A stretch of DNA of 64,000 nt from Rhizobium sp. Leaf453. GTDB taxonomy: Bacteria > Pseudomonadota > Alphaproteobacteria > Rhizobiales > Rhizobiaceae. The position numbers and the translations under genes are program-made. This document shows, in pieces, positions 36,631 to 45,269 of this stretch; positions within the stretch are counted from its first letter, which is position 1, and each line of letters opens with the position of its first letter. The DNA lies in NCBI RefSeq assembly GCF_001425605.1, contig NZ_LMRG01000009.1, positions 54,676 to 118,675 of the forward strand, given 5' to 3'. The notes under the pieces are model-generated. The model was not told the DNA's origin, did not search any database, and was given only the letters and a program-made list of their open reading frames with translations.

Positions 36631-36755
36631 CGTGTCCTACTCCATTTGTCGCTCCATTATCACGTCGTCAAAATGAAGCGAAAGGGCAAAAGCTCCCTGT
36701 TGTGCGAACCTGCCGCGTCTCCAAGCCGCTGCCGGTAGAATCTCAATGACTGCCT

Positions 36756-37445
36756 CTACAGCGCATTGAGCGTTGCGATCGGATCTGCGCCGAAAAGTGC
36801 GGCATGGCCACCATGCAAGAGCCAGCCCGCCACAGCAATGGTCGCAACCGCACTGAGCAGCATGATGGTGTCAATTCTCACGGCTCGAGGTTCCGCAGCG
36901 ATTGCCAGGAGCGGCACCACCGATGTCCCCGCAGTTGCCTGGTTCCATGTCGCGCCGAACATGCGCCGGGCTCTTCGTTCCGCCATCAGCATGCCACCCA
37001 GCGAGAAACAGGCGAAGCCACCAAACAGGATCAGCGATCGAAGATCACCATTGGGGGGAACATGACCTGCTGACCATAGCCAGAACCCCCAAAGCACGGG
37101 ATGTCTGGTGATGTCGACAATTGCACCGACGCGAGGTCCATCGCGCCTCAACGTCACGGAGAAGGGATTGACGCTGAACAGGCCGGCCAGCACCAGGAAC
37201 AGCCCGAGAGGCGCTGCCACGAATGTCGCGTGAACCTGCCAGGAGGAAAGGCTCCAGAGTTCAACATAATCGGTATTGAGTGCTTCATAAATCAGCCAAA
37301 CCAGCACAGCGGTGGAGACAGCCGAATAGGCAATCAGATAACCGGTTCTGCCCATCGCTCCGATGATCCTGGTCCTTACCGGCGGCATGGCGGGGATGGA
37401 GTGCAAGCCGATAAACAGCGCAAGGGCGGCGATCATAACTGTCAT
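36756..37445 (-). CDS. nnrU: NnrU family membrane protein
   Basis: 229 residues from the ATG at 37445 (MTVMIAALALFIGLHSIPA, the usual NnrU start). It has about six hydrophobic helices and the conserved RHPVLWGFWLWSAGHVPPNGD motif (His and Trp rich), also found in isoprenoid-modifying membrane enzymes. NnrU is required for normal nitric oxide reductase or nitrite reductase expression in Rhodobacter; its biochemical role is unsettled. It follows a 51-residue gene by ten bases and is probably translated with it. Confidence 0.88.
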   Translation of the reverse strand: MTVMIAALALFIGLHSIPAMPPVRTRIIGAMGRTGYLIAYSAVSTAVLVWLIYEALNTDYVELWSLSSWQVHATFVAAPLGLFLVLAGLFSVNPFSVTLRRDGPRVGAIVDITRHPVLWGFWLWSAGHVPPNGDLRSLILFGGFACFSLGGMLMAERRARRMFGATWNQATAGTSVVPLLAIAAEPRAVRIDTIMLLSAVATIAVAGWLLHGGHAALFGADPIATLNAL

Positions 37446-37455
37446 GTCTATGTGA

Positions 37456-37611
37456 TCACTGTTGCAGAAAAAGGACTGCGGCGATGACGCAGGACGCTGC
37501 CACAGCGACGGTGGCACTATACCGCTGCAATACGCCCATCCGGTAAAGCGCAATCGAGAAACCGACGATGATCGGGGCGGCCACGACGAGGCCTGCTTGT
37601 GCATCTGACAT
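37456..37611 (-). CDS. Small two-helix membrane protein upstream of nnrU (possible NnrT)
   Basis: Not obvious because it is only 51 residues. It starts MSDAQAGLVVAAPIIVGFSI and has two hydrophobic helices (about 7-24 and 32-49) joined by RMGVLQRYS. AAAGGAGA lies five bases before its ATG, the best ribosome site in the region, while nnrU itself has almost none, so nnrU is likely coupled to it. A TTCTTTG-N8-CAAAGAA box lies 53 bases upstream. Position agrees with nnrT, reported next to nnrU in Rhodobacter, but identity is unproven. Confidence 0.75.
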   Translation of the reverse strand: MSDAQAGLVVAAPIIVGFSIALYRMGVLQRYSATVAVAASCVIAAVLFLQQ

Positions 37612-37653
37612 GGAAGTCTCCTTTGAGGCCTTGTCTCATGACACACGGTCAAA

Positions 37654-37675
37654 TTCTTTGATGAAGCGCAAAGAA
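37654..37675. promoter_or_regulatory. NnrR/FNR-type box shared by nnrU and norEF
   Basis: TTCTTTG-N8-CAAAGAA, with perfect 7-bp arms, is the strongest of the six boxes. It is centred 53 bases before the small gene/nnrU and 62 bases before norE, so one site can activate both directions. Confidence 0.85.
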
Positions 37676-37726
37676 CGATTCCCCGCCAAGCCGATACGTC
37701 TGCGCTGAAACGGAGAGGCAAAACAT

Positions 37727-38272
37727 ATGGCGGTGATCGGAGAAACGGTCAAAGACGAACCGGACGGCGGCGACCTGATCCTCTGGCTGCTGGTCTGGAG
37801 CGAGCTTGCCGCATTCGGTGTGCTGCTCTGCGGCTTTCTTCTCATGTCCTATCTTCATCAGGACAGTTTTTCTCTGGCGAAGATCCATCTCGATGGCCGT
37901 CTTGCCAGCATCAATACGCTTGTCCTGATCGCGAGTGGTTGGCTTGCGGCCGAAGCTGCACGAGCCAGCGTCATGCGAACGCGCCAGCTGGCTCTGGTTG
38001 GTGCGGCGGTGCTCGGGTTTCTTTTTGCGGCCATCAAGCTCCTCGAGTATCGCGAGGAGTTGCGGTTTGCCGGTGATGCGACGTTCAACGCGTTTTTCGA
38101 ACTCTATTTCATGATCACGGGCTTCCATCTTGCCCATGTCGTGTTTCTCGGCCTGATCATGCTTCTCGTGGCGCGCAAACCGGACAGATCGAACGTGGTG
38201 ATCGTCACGACCATCTGGCACATCGTTGATGTTGTCTGGCTGGTTATCTTTCCCGTCGTCTATCTGGGGTGA
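37727..38272 (+). CDS. norE: NorE, cytochrome oxidase subunit III-like protein
   Basis: 181 residues and five hydrophobic helices of the cytochrome c oxidase subunit III family: ILWLLVWSELAAFGVLLCG and FYLMITGFHLAHVVFLGLI-like ending FELYFMITGFHLAHVVF. NorE aids NO reductase activity in several denitrifiers but is not part of the purified NorCB complex. GGAGAGG precedes the ATG. norF begins three bases after the stop. Confidence 0.9.
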   Translation: MAVIGETVKDEPDGGDLILWLLVWSELAAFGVLLCGFLLMSYLHQDSFSLAKIHLDGRLASINTLVLIASGWLAAEAARASVMRTRQLALVGAAVLGFLFAAIKLLEYREELRFAGDATFNAFFELYFMITGFHLAHVVFLGLIMLLVARKPDRSNVVIVTTIWHIVDVVWLVIFPVVYLG

Positions 38273-38275
38273 ACC

Positions 38276-38554
38276 ATGCAATACGATAAATCGAAGTGGT
38301 TGATGGGGGTTGCCGCCGGGCTGTTGCTGATTGCGATCGTGACGGCACTCATCGCGGCGCAATGGAAACACGAGGCCGTGCCGTTCGTGGCCTTCTGCGT
38401 CATCCTTGTGTTGACGGTGGTCAAGGCGCGGATCGTCGTGCTCGACTTCATGGGGCTCCGCGGTCCGCGGCGAGGCCTGTCCATTGCATTGATCGCCTGG
38501 CCGTTAGTGTTCGCGATTGCCGCCGCCACCAAGGCCGGGCTTGCATCCCTGTGA
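38276..38554 (+). CDS. norF: NorF-like small membrane protein
   Basis: 92 residues with three hydrophobic helices (GVAAGLLLIAIVTALIAAQ, then FVAFCVILVLTVVKARIV and IALIAWPLVFAIAAATKAG). The KARIVVLDFMGLRG segment is shared with cytochrome oxidase subunit IV-like proteins and NorF. It forms a two-gene unit with norE and probably supports NorCB assembly or activity. Confidence 0.85.
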   Translation: MQYDKSKWLMGVAAGLLLIAIVTALIAAQWKHEAVPFVAFCVILVLTVVKARIVVLDFMGLRGPRRGLSIALIAWPLVFAIAAATKAGLASL

Positions 38555-38588
38555 AACCCTGGGGCCGATCGGGGTTATCTCGCATCTG

Positions 38589-38604
38589 TTTGCATTTCAA
38601 CAAA
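38589..38604. promoter_or_regulatory. NnrR/FNR-type box for norCBQD
   Basis: TTTG-N8-CAAA centred about 123 bases before norC in the 165-base gap after norF. The distance is long for a class II site and fits a class I activator position or an untranslated leader. Confidence 0.75.
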
Positions 38605-38719
38605 GAAGAGCCTCCCGCATTCGGGCAACCCTCTCCAGGAAGCCAAGACAGGTCACCCACCTTGGCTTCCGCAACACACGATCCTGCGCCTTGAACGCGG
38701 GAAGCGAGAGGGACATCGA

Positions 38720-39172
38720 ATGTCAGAACACCTGACCAAAACAGGAGCTCGAAATGTCTTCTATGGCGGATCGGCCTTCTTCTTCGCGATCTTCGTGGGC
38801 CTGACCGCCCACAGCCACTATTACATGCGCACGACCTCCACCAACGAGACGACGCTCACCGACTCTGTCGCGCGGGGCAAGCATGTCTGGGAAAAGAACG
38901 CCTGTATCAATTGCCATACCCTGCTGGGTGAAGGCGCCTATTTCGCGCCGGAACTGGGCAATGTCTGGACACGCCTGGGGGGTGACGAGGACGTCGAAGG
39001 TACCCGTGAGACATTCAAGGCGTGGATGCAGGCCCAGCCCACAGGAATAGAGGGCCGGCGGCAGATGCCGCAATTCAACCTGACCGATCAGGAGCTTAAC
39101 GACCTCGCGGATTTCCTGCGGTGGACGAACACCATCAAGACCCAGAAGTGGCCCCCGAACGACGCGGGCTGA
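38720..39172 (+). CDS. norC: Nitric oxide reductase subunit C (cytochrome c)
   Basis: 150 residues: one N-terminal membrane anchor (FYGGSAFFFAIFVGLTAHSH) and a periplasmic cytochrome c domain with the haem site KNACINCHTLLGEGAYF (CxxCH near residue 61-65) and Met ligand in RRQMPQFNLT. It passes electrons to NorB, encoded 22 bases downstream. Confidence 0.97.
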   Translation: MSEHLTKTGARNVFYGGSAFFFAIFVGLTAHSHYYMRTTSTNETTLTDSVARGKHVWEKNACINCHTLLGEGAYFAPELGNVWTRLGGDEDVEGTRETFKAWMQAQPTGIEGRRQMPQFNLTDQELNDLADFLRWTNTIKTQKWPPNDAG

Positions 39173-39194
39173 AGTCCATCAGGGAAACGACATC

Positions 39195-40538
39195 ATGAAA
39201 TATCAAACGCAAAAAGTCGCGATGCTGTACTTCTATGGCGCGCTCGGCCTGTTCATCGCTCAGGTCCTGTTCGGCGTGCTTGCCGGCACGATCTACGTGC
39301 TGCCCAATACGCTATCCGAATTGCTGCCCTTCAACATCGTGCGGATGGTCCATACCAACGCGCTGATCGTCTGGCTGCTGATGGGCTTCATGGGCACCAC
39401 CTATTACCTGCTTCCCGAGGAAGCCGAAACGGAACTCTATAGCTCCAGGATCGCCATAGCCCAGTTCTGGATTTTCCTGGTCGCAGCGGCGATCGCCGTC
39501 GTCGGCTACCTCTTCCATATCCACGAGGGCCGCGAATTTCTCGAGCAGCCGTTCGTCATCAAGGTTGGTATCGTCGTCGTGGCGCTGATGTTCCTCTACA
39601 ATATCACGCTGACGGTGCTGAAGGGCCGCAAGACGGTGGTGACCAACATCCTGATCTTCGGGCTGTGGGGTGTGGCGATCTTCTTCCTGTTTGCCTTCTA
39701 CAATCCGGCAAACCTGGCGCTCGACAAGATGTACTGGTGGTATGTGGTCCATCTCTGGGTCGAAGGCGTCTGGGAACTGATCATGGCGTCGATTCTCGCC
39801 TTCCTGATGATCAAGCTTAACGGTATCGACCGCGAGGTCGTTGAAAAGTGGCTCTATGTCATTGTCGGCCTGGCACTGTTCTCGGGCATTCTCGGAACCG
39901 GTCACCACTTCTACTGGATCGGTGCGCCCGGTTACTGGCAATGGATCGGCTCGATCTTCTCGACGCTCGAAGTCGCGCCGTTCTTCACCATGGTGATCTT
40001 CACATTTGTGATGACCTGGAAGGCGGGCCGCAAGCATCCGAACAAGGCCGCCATTCTCTGGTCGATCGGCTGCTCGGTCATGGCCTTCTTCGGCGCCGGT
40101 GTCTGGGGCTTCCTGCACACTCTGTCGTCGGTGAATTACTACACACACGGTACGCAGGTGACTGCTGCCCATGGGCATCTGGCCTTTTTCGGAGCCTATG
40201 TGATGATCAATCTGGCGGCGATGGCCTATGCGATCCCGGAAATCCGCGGCCGGGCGCCCTATAACCAGATGCTCTCGATCGTCAGTTTCTGGATCATGTG
40301 CACCGCCATGTCGGTCATGACCTTTGCTCTGACCTTCGCCGGCGTCCTTCAGGTCCATCTGCAGCGTGTACTGGGCGAGGGCTATATGGATGTCCAGGAC
40401 CAACTGGCGATCTTCTACTGGATCAGGCTCGGCTCGGGTGTCTTCGTGCTGATCTCGGCCCTGATGTTCCTCTGGGCAGTGTTCGTGCCGGGCAGGGAAC
40501 GCGCGGCCACGCTCGGCTCGCTTCATCCGGCTGAGTAA
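39195..40538 (+). CDS. norB: Nitric oxide reductase subunit B (catalytic)
   Basis: 447 residues and twelve hydrophobic helices. Haem and non-haem-iron histidines are seen in VRMVHTNALIVWLLMG, GTGHHFYWIGAPGYWQW and VTAAHGHLAFFGAYVM; the iron-ligand glutamate is in LWVEGVWELIMA. It reduces two NO to N2O at the inner membrane with electrons from NorC. Length matches short-form cNOR; the quinol-type N-terminal extension is absent. Confidence 0.97.
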   Translation: MKYQTQKVAMLYFYGALGLFIAQVLFGVLAGTIYVLPNTLSELLPFNIVRMVHTNALIVWLLMGFMGTTYYLLPEEAETELYSSRIAIAQFWIFLVAAAIAVVGYLFHIHEGREFLEQPFVIKVGIVVVALMFLYNITLTVLKGRKTVVTNILIFGLWGVAIFFLFAFYNPANLALDKMYWWYVVHLWVEGVWELIMASILAFLMIKLNGIDREVVEKWLYVIVGLALFSGILGTGHHFYWIGAPGYWQWIGSIFSTLEVAPFFTMVIFTFVMTWKAGRKHPNKAAILWSIGCSVMAFFGAGVWGFLHTLSSVNYYTHGTQVTAAHGHLAFFGAYVMINLAAMAYAIPEIRGRAPYNQMLSIVSFWIMCTAMSVMTFALTFAGVLQVHLQRVLGEGYMDVQDQLAIFYWIRLGSGVFVLISALMFLWAVFVPGRERAATLGSLHPAE

Positions 40539-40546
40539 ACCAAACG

Positions 40547-40566
40547 GCCCCACCGCAGGGCGGGGC
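40547..40566 (+). other. Stem-loop between norB and norQ
   Basis: GCCCC-A-CC/GG-C-GGGGC, an 8-bp stem with one A-C mismatch and loop GCAG, followed by AGTCTTT. It may lower norQD expression relative to norCB. Confidence 0.5.
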
Positions 40567-40597
40567 AGTCTTTCCGAAGGAAACACGGAGCCTGGCC

Positions 40598-41410
40598 ATG
40601 ACCTTGCACACGATCCCCGGCGCGGGAACGCGCGTCGAAATCCCCTCCTATATCCCGAGCAGCAACGAGTGCCGGCTGTTTGAAACGGCCTGGACAAGGC
40701 AGCTTCCTCTCCTGCTCAAAGGGCCGACCGGCTGTGGCAAGACCCGGTTCGTCAGCCATATGGCGGCTCGGCTCGGCTTGCCTCTCGCGACGGTCTCCTG
40801 CCATGATGACCTTGCGGCTGCTGACCTCACCGGTCGTTATCTCCTCAAGGGCGGTGATACGGTCTGGGTCGACGGGCCGCTGACAAGGGCGGTTCGCGAG
40901 GGCGGAATCTGCTATCTCGACGAGATCGTCGAGGCCCGCAAGGACGTGGCCGTCGTTTTGCACCCGCTGACCGACGACCGGCGCATCCTGCCGCTGGAGC
41001 GCACTGGCGAATGCCTCGAAGCGCCACCCGGTTTTATGCTGGTCGTCTCCTATAATCCCGGATACCAGAATATTCTCAAGGCGCTCAAACCCTCCACCAA
41101 GCAGCGCTTCGTGTCGATCGAGTTCGATTTCCTTCCCAAGGCGCAGGAGGTGGCGGTTGTATCGGTCGAAAGCGGTCTGGACGAGGCGCGCGTAGCGCCA
41201 CTGGTCGAACTGGCCAGGCGGCTTCGCGCGCTCAAGGGGCACGACATCGAGGAGGGCGTTTCCACCCGGCTGCTGGTCTATTGCGCCTGCCTGATCGATA
41301 GCGGCATGGACCGCAAGGACGCTGTTCGCGCTGCGCTCATCGAGCCGTTGACGGATGATCCGGATGTTCGAACCGCCTTGATCGAAGTCGCAAACGGCAT
41401 CATCGGATAA
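40598..41410 (+). CDS. norQ: NorQ, AAA+ (MoxR/CbbQ-type) ATPase for NO reductase maturation
   Basis: 270 residues. Walker A GPTGCGKT near residue 48, Walker B GICYLDEIVEAR, sensor VSYNPGYQN and arginine-finger region KPSTKQRF are present. Together with NorD it acts as an ATP-driven chaperone that inserts the non-haem iron into NorB. norD follows seven bases after the stop. Confidence 0.95.
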   Translation: MTLHTIPGAGTRVEIPSYIPSSNECRLFETAWTRQLPLLLKGPTGCGKTRFVSHMAARLGLPLATVSCHDDLAAADLTGRYLLKGGDTVWVDGPLTRAVREGGICYLDEIVEARKDVAVVLHPLTDDRRILPLERTGECLEAPPGFMLVVSYNPGYQNILKALKPSTKQRFVSIEFDFLPKAQEVAVVSVESGLDEARVAPLVELARRLRALKGHDIEEGVSTRLLVYCACLIDSGMDRKDAVRAALIEPLTDDPDVRTALIEVANGIIG

Positions 41411-41417
41411 GCCCGTC

Positions 41418-43313
41418 ATGCTCGAATTTCTGGAGCTTGAAGAAACGGTCGGAAAGTTTTGGCATGGTCTTGTCGGATCGACGGCAAGCATGCCGCGTTA
41501 TCCTGACGAAGCGGTGACCTTCGATCAGGTGAAGCCGTATCTTGCCACGTGCTTTCGCGGATTTGGCGGCGAGGTTGCAGCACAGCTGGGACCGGCGCAC
41601 GCAAAGACGGCACGTCACAGGCTGAGATTGCGGCAACTGATCGGACTGGGAGAAGAAAAGGTGGCCGGTGCCAGCAGGGACGGAGGATCTGTCCTGCTCC
41701 CGCCGGTCGCTGACCTGTTTCCCGACCGGAACCTCAATCGCGATTTCTATGTTTGGCTTTCCGCCTACATGGCGACGATGCTTGCTGTTGTGCCGACGAC
41801 AAGCGACCCGATGCTGGCAGACATCGAAACACTCGATATCGCCAGTCTTGCGGTTGCAAGGGTGCTCGGTCAATTCCCGGGCCTCGCATCCCGATACCGT
41901 GCACTTTGTGGGGCATTGCTCCTCGAACGCCGCCGCGGCATTCTTCCGCCGGTCGAAAGGCTGATGGAAAACCGGATCATCAACATGCTGTCGGCCGGTG
42001 CTGGCCTTGCGGACGGCGCTCCGCCATCGATCTTTCCCAGGAAAGCACCGGCCGGCTATCAGGGCATGCTCGCGGTGCCGCTCTGGCCAGTCTACACCGT
42101 GCGCGCTGAAATCCGTTCAGGCACGGGCGACGAAGACCAGGCTGCCGTGAAGATCAACACCCTTGCGGGAAGCGGGAGATTTAACGCCGAACGGGAGACT
42201 GCGCGGTCGACGACCGATCGAAGCCCTTTCATCCTCAATCGCTTCGAGAAGATTCTGGCGATGGCGGAGATGGTCAGTGTCGACCGTCCGACGAACGACA
42301 AGGATGATGGCGACAAGGATGCGGCGAACAATCTCGACGAGGTCAGGCTCGGCCGTCGCAAGGAGCGGCCTTCAGCCAAGTTCCGGTTCGATCTCGACCT
42401 GCCGCCCGAAGCCGCCGACCCAGCGTCGATTGAAGGGGAGGCGACGTACCCCGAGTGGAATTATCGCAAGGGCGCATATATGCCTTCCTACTGTCGGGTG
42501 ATCTGCTCGGCAGCCTCGATCGACCGCGAGCCTCAAGAGCCCTCCGCCGATAGCAAGGCATTGGTGCGGCGCGTGCGTAAGCAGTTCGAAATCCTCAGGC
42601 CGAGGAACGAAACCCTCCGCAGCCAACTGGACGGCAACGAACTCGATCTCGATGCAGTCGTGAGGATGAGAGCCGACCTTGCCGCCGGTGGCGAAGGGAC
42701 CGAAAAAATCCAGCTTCTGTCGAGGCCGCAAGGACACGATCTTGCGGTGACGATCCTTGTCGATGTTTCCTTGTCGACGGATGCCTGGTTCGACGATCAT
42801 CGCGTCCTCGACGTGGAAAAGGAGGCGCTGAGCGTCATCGCCAACGGACTTTCGGCCTGTGGGACCAACCATTCGATCCTGACCTTCACCTCGCGGCGCC
42901 GCTCCTGGGTACGCATCGAGACGGTCAAGGCGTTTGGCGAGGAGATGAGTGGCGACGTGGAGCGCCGCATCGCGTCGTTGAAGCCGGGCTACTATACCCG
43001 CATTGGCGCAGCCATCAGGCACGCTGCCGCTGACCTCAACAAACAACCGAACCGGACGAAGCTGCTTCTTGTGCTGACGGACGGCAAGCCGAACGATATC
43101 GACCACTATGAGGGGCGTTTCGCGCTGGAGGATTCGCGCAAGGCGGTTGCGGAGGCCAGGCGGACCGGGCTGTCGGTTTTCGCGGTCACCGTCGACAAGG
43201 ATGCCGGATCCTACCTGCCGGCCATGTTCGGCCGAAACGGATTCGCCATCGTTGGCGATATTGCCAGACTTCCGGCCGCCTTGCCGGCAATCTATCGCGG
43301 TCTGACGCGCTGA
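41418..43313 (+). CDS. norD: NorD, von Willebrand A-domain partner of NorQ
   Basis: 631 residues. The C-terminal von Willebrand A domain (about 440-630) has an intact metal-ion site: ILVDVSLSTDAWFDD, later LVLTDGKPNDI. An acidic, low-complexity stretch (NDKDDGDKDAANNLDE) separates it from the N-terminal part. NorD binds NorQ and NorB to load iron. A perfect hairpin follows the stop. Confidence 0.95.
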   Translation: MLEFLELEETVGKFWHGLVGSTASMPRYPDEAVTFDQVKPYLATCFRGFGGEVAAQLGPAHAKTARHRLRLRQLIGLGEEKVAGASRDGGSVLLPPVADLFPDRNLNRDFYVWLSAYMATMLAVVPTTSDPMLADIETLDIASLAVARVLGQFPGLASRYRALCGALLLERRRGILPPVERLMENRIINMLSAGAGLADGAPPSIFPRKAPAGYQGMLAVPLWPVYTVRAEIRSGTGDEDQAAVKINTLAGSGRFNAERETARSTTDRSPFILNRFEKILAMAEMVSVDRPTNDKDDGDKDAANNLDEVRLGRRKERPSAKFRFDLDLPPEAADPASIEGEATYPEWNYRKGAYMPSYCRVICSAASIDREPQEPSADSKALVRRVRKQFEILRPRNETLRSQLDGNELDLDAVVRMRADLAAGGEGTEKIQLLSRPQGHDLAVTILVDVSLSTDAWFDDHRVLDVEKEALSVIANGLSACGTNHSILTFTSRRRSWVRIETVKAFGEEMSGDVERRIASLKPGYYTRIGAAIRHAAADLNKQPNRTKLLLVLTDGKPNDIDHYEGRFALEDSRKAVAEARRTGLSVFAVTVDKDAGSYLPAMFGRNGFAIVGDIARLPAALPAIYRGLTR

Positions 43314-43330
43314 CGAGGCAGCGCGTCGCA

Positions 43331-43365
43331 GAAACGCCCGGTGGAAGGCGGCCACCGGGCGTTTC
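43331..43365. terminator. Bidirectional terminator between norD and hemN
   Basis: A perfect 14-bp stem (GAAACGCCCGGTGG pairing with 43352-43365) with loop AAGGCGG, between convergent norD and hemN. Because the stem begins GAAAC and ends GTTTC, each strand finishes in a short T-run. Confidence 0.85.
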
Positions 43366-43392
43366 GTCATTTCTCGAATCTTGGCGCCGCCG

Positions 43393-44742
43393 CTACGCGG
43401 CCTTGCTGAAAGTCCGCGTCATGTCGTTCAGATAAGCATCGAAAGCCGACGCGACAGTGCGCACAAGGAAGCGCTCTTCGGGCTTGACCCTGACGACGCC
43501 TTCCTCCATCACGATAACACCGTCGTCTGCCAGCGCGCGCAAGCGCTCGTTCCCGGTCATCAGGACGTCCGGACCGAAACCGTGACGAGCAGAGATTGCC
43601 GCGACGTCCGCGACGAAGTCGCACATCAACCGTTCGATAACCTCGGCCCGCAGCCGATCCTCTGCCGTGAGCCGATAGCCCTTCGCGCTGGGTAGAGATC
43701 CCTCCGACACGCGCCTGGCATATTGGCCGGGGGGAACCTCGTTCTGGACATATCCCTCGTGAAACCGCCCGATGGCAGAGGCGCCAAATCCGATGAGACT
43801 GCTACATTGATCGGTTGTGTAGCCCTGAAAGTTCCGGCGCAGCGTTCCATGACTTGCGGCAAGCGCCAGGTCGTCTTGCGGCAAGGCAAAGTGATCAAGG
43901 CCGATGCGGACATAACCAGCTGCAACGAGTGCCGCGGCGATGGCCTCCGCCTGTTCGTTGCGAGCTTGCGAACCGGGCAGCGCTGTTTCGTCGATCAGGC
44001 GCTGGTGTTTCTTGAATGTGGGAACATGTGCGTATCCGAACACCGAGAAGCGGTCGGGCAACATTGTCAGCGAAGCCTGCACTGTTGCGATACAGGATTC
44101 GATGGTCTGATGCGGCAAGCCGTAAATGAGGTCGAAATTGATCCGGCCTATGCCATTGCCGCGCAGGCGGCTAACAGCCTGCTGTGTCGTCTCTTCCGAT
44201 TGGATGCGGTTGATCGCCTTTTGCACGATGGGATCGAAGCTCTGCACGCCGAGGCTTGCGCGCGTCACACCAGACCGTCCCAGTGCGTCAGCCATGGCTT
44301 GGGTGAGAGTGCGCGGATCGATTTCGACGGAGACGTTCGTGCTCGCGCCAAGCCGGAACCGTTGCCCGAGCAGTTGCATCAGGGATACGAACTCCTGCGG
44401 TTCGATGATTGTCGGCGTTCCGCCGCCAAAGTGAACTTCCCGTACATCGAGTGGTGACGTGGCGGTCTGGGAAACCAGTTCGATCTCGCGGCGCAGCACG
44501 TCGAGATAGTCGAGGATCGGCTGGTCTCGTTCCGTGATCGTCGTGTGGCAACCACAATACCAGCACATCGATCGACAGAAGGGAATGTGCAGATAAAGCG
44601 AGACGGTCTGTTCCCCGATGCGTCGAATCCAGTCGATCGTGTCTTGCGTTCCGACGTGATCGGAGAATTTCGGTGCGGTCGGGTAGCTGGTGTATCTTGG
44701 CAGGCGGGCATCGCCATACTTGATCACAAGGTCGCTGGACAT
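43393..44742 (-). CDS. hemN: Oxygen-independent coproporphyrinogen III dehydrogenase
   Basis: 449 residues, full length for HemN. The radical SAM cysteines lie in CRSMCWYCGCHT (CxxxCxxC) near residue 55-62, followed by VHFGGGTPTII and a SAM-binding LYGLPHQT. It allows haem synthesis without oxygen, needed for the cytochromes of Nap and Nor. The ATG at 44742 has a TTTG-N8-CAAA box 62 bases upstream, so it is probably induced with denitrification. Confidence 0.95.
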   Translation of the reverse strand: MSSDLVIKYGDARLPRYTSYPTAPKFSDHVGTQDTIDWIRRIGEQTVSLYLHIPFCRSMCWYCGCHTTITERDQPILDYLDVLRREIELVSQTATSPLDVREVHFGGGTPTIIEPQEFVSLMQLLGQRFRLGASTNVSVEIDPRTLTQAMADALGRSGVTRASLGVQSFDPIVQKAINRIQSEETTQQAVSRLRGNGIGRINFDLIYGLPHQTIESCIATVQASLTMLPDRFSVFGYAHVPTFKKHQRLIDETALPGSQARNEQAEAIAAALVAAGYVRIGLDHFALPQDDLALAASHGTLRRNFQGYTTDQCSSLIGFGASAIGRFHEGYVQNEVPPGQYARRVSEGSLPSAKGYRLTAEDRLRAEVIERLMCDFVADVAAISARHGFGPDVLMTGNERLRALADDGVIVMEEGVVRVKPEERFLVRTVASAFDAYLNDMTRTFSKAA

Positions 44743-44796
44743 CGTGTTTGATCCTTCAGGTTATGCCGCAGCCTAGCAGCGAGAACGATCGCGCTC

Positions 44797-44812
44797 TTTG
44801 TCTTGGCTCAAA
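44797..44812. promoter_or_regulatory. NnrR/FNR-type box for hemN
   Basis: TTTG-N8-CAAA centred about 62 bases before hemN, on the hemN side of the divergent region. A second, separate box for the opposite strand lies at 44893-44908. Confidence 0.75.
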
Positions 44813-44892
44813 TCTCGGTTCGCATCGTCTTGCCGGTTTTTGCGACGTCTCGCCGCACCGCGCTGGCATCGCTGACGACAAACAAGGCAATG

Positions 44893-44908
44893 TTTGTTCC
44901 CCGACAAA
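44893..44908. promoter_or_regulatory. NnrR/FNR-type box for the DUF2249 operon
   Basis: TTTG-TTCCCCGA-CAAA centred about 87 bases before the DUF2249 gene at 44988. It overlaps a second inverted repeat, ACAAACA-N6-TGTTTGT (44878-44897). It places the uncharacterised operon in the same regulon as nor and nir. Confidence 0.75.
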
Positions 44909-44987
44909 GTAAGGGCGAGCCAGCTTTCCTATTCTCGAAACCATCGGCGCGATGCGTCGGATCAGTCGAAAAACACGAGGAAGCGAC

Positions 44988-45260
44988 ATGTTGAATTCCG
45001 CGACCATCCCCGAAATTGACGTGCGGCAGATACCGCCAAGCCACCGCCATCCAACCATTTTCGGGGTGCTCACCAGCCTGGAGCCCGGCGGTGCCATGCA
45101 CATCACGAGTGACCACGACCCACGCCCGCTGCATCATCAGATTGATACCCGTTATCCCGATGAGTTCGGCTGGATCTATCTCGAGCGGGGGCCAGAGGTC
45201 TGGCGCGTACAGATTACCCGGGCAGAAAGCTCTGGCTGCGACTGCTGCTGCGGACACTAA
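44988..45260 (+). CDS. DUF2249 protein with cysteine-rich tail
   Basis: 90 residues from the ATG at 44988 (GGAAG upstream). It has a DUF2249 core (IDVRQIPPSHRHPTIFGVLT, HDPRPLHHQID, WRVQITR) and ends SSGCDCCCGH, a compact Cys/His cluster able to bind a metal or iron-sulfur centre. DUF2249 proteins often occur with denitrification and haemerythrin genes, but their function is unknown. It is the first gene of a four-gene operon and has an NnrR/FNR-type box. Confidence 0.8.
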   Translation: MLNSATIPEIDVRQIPPSHRHPTIFGVLTSLEPGGAMHITSDHDPRPLHHQIDTRYPDEFGWIYLERGPEVWRVQITRAESSGCDCCCGH

Positions 45261-45269
45261 GGGAGTTCC

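Noticed and set aside
37446..37721. A longer NnrU starting at 37721
   Set aside because: The extra 92 residues run through the 51-residue gene and the palindromic box in another frame and have no family similarity.
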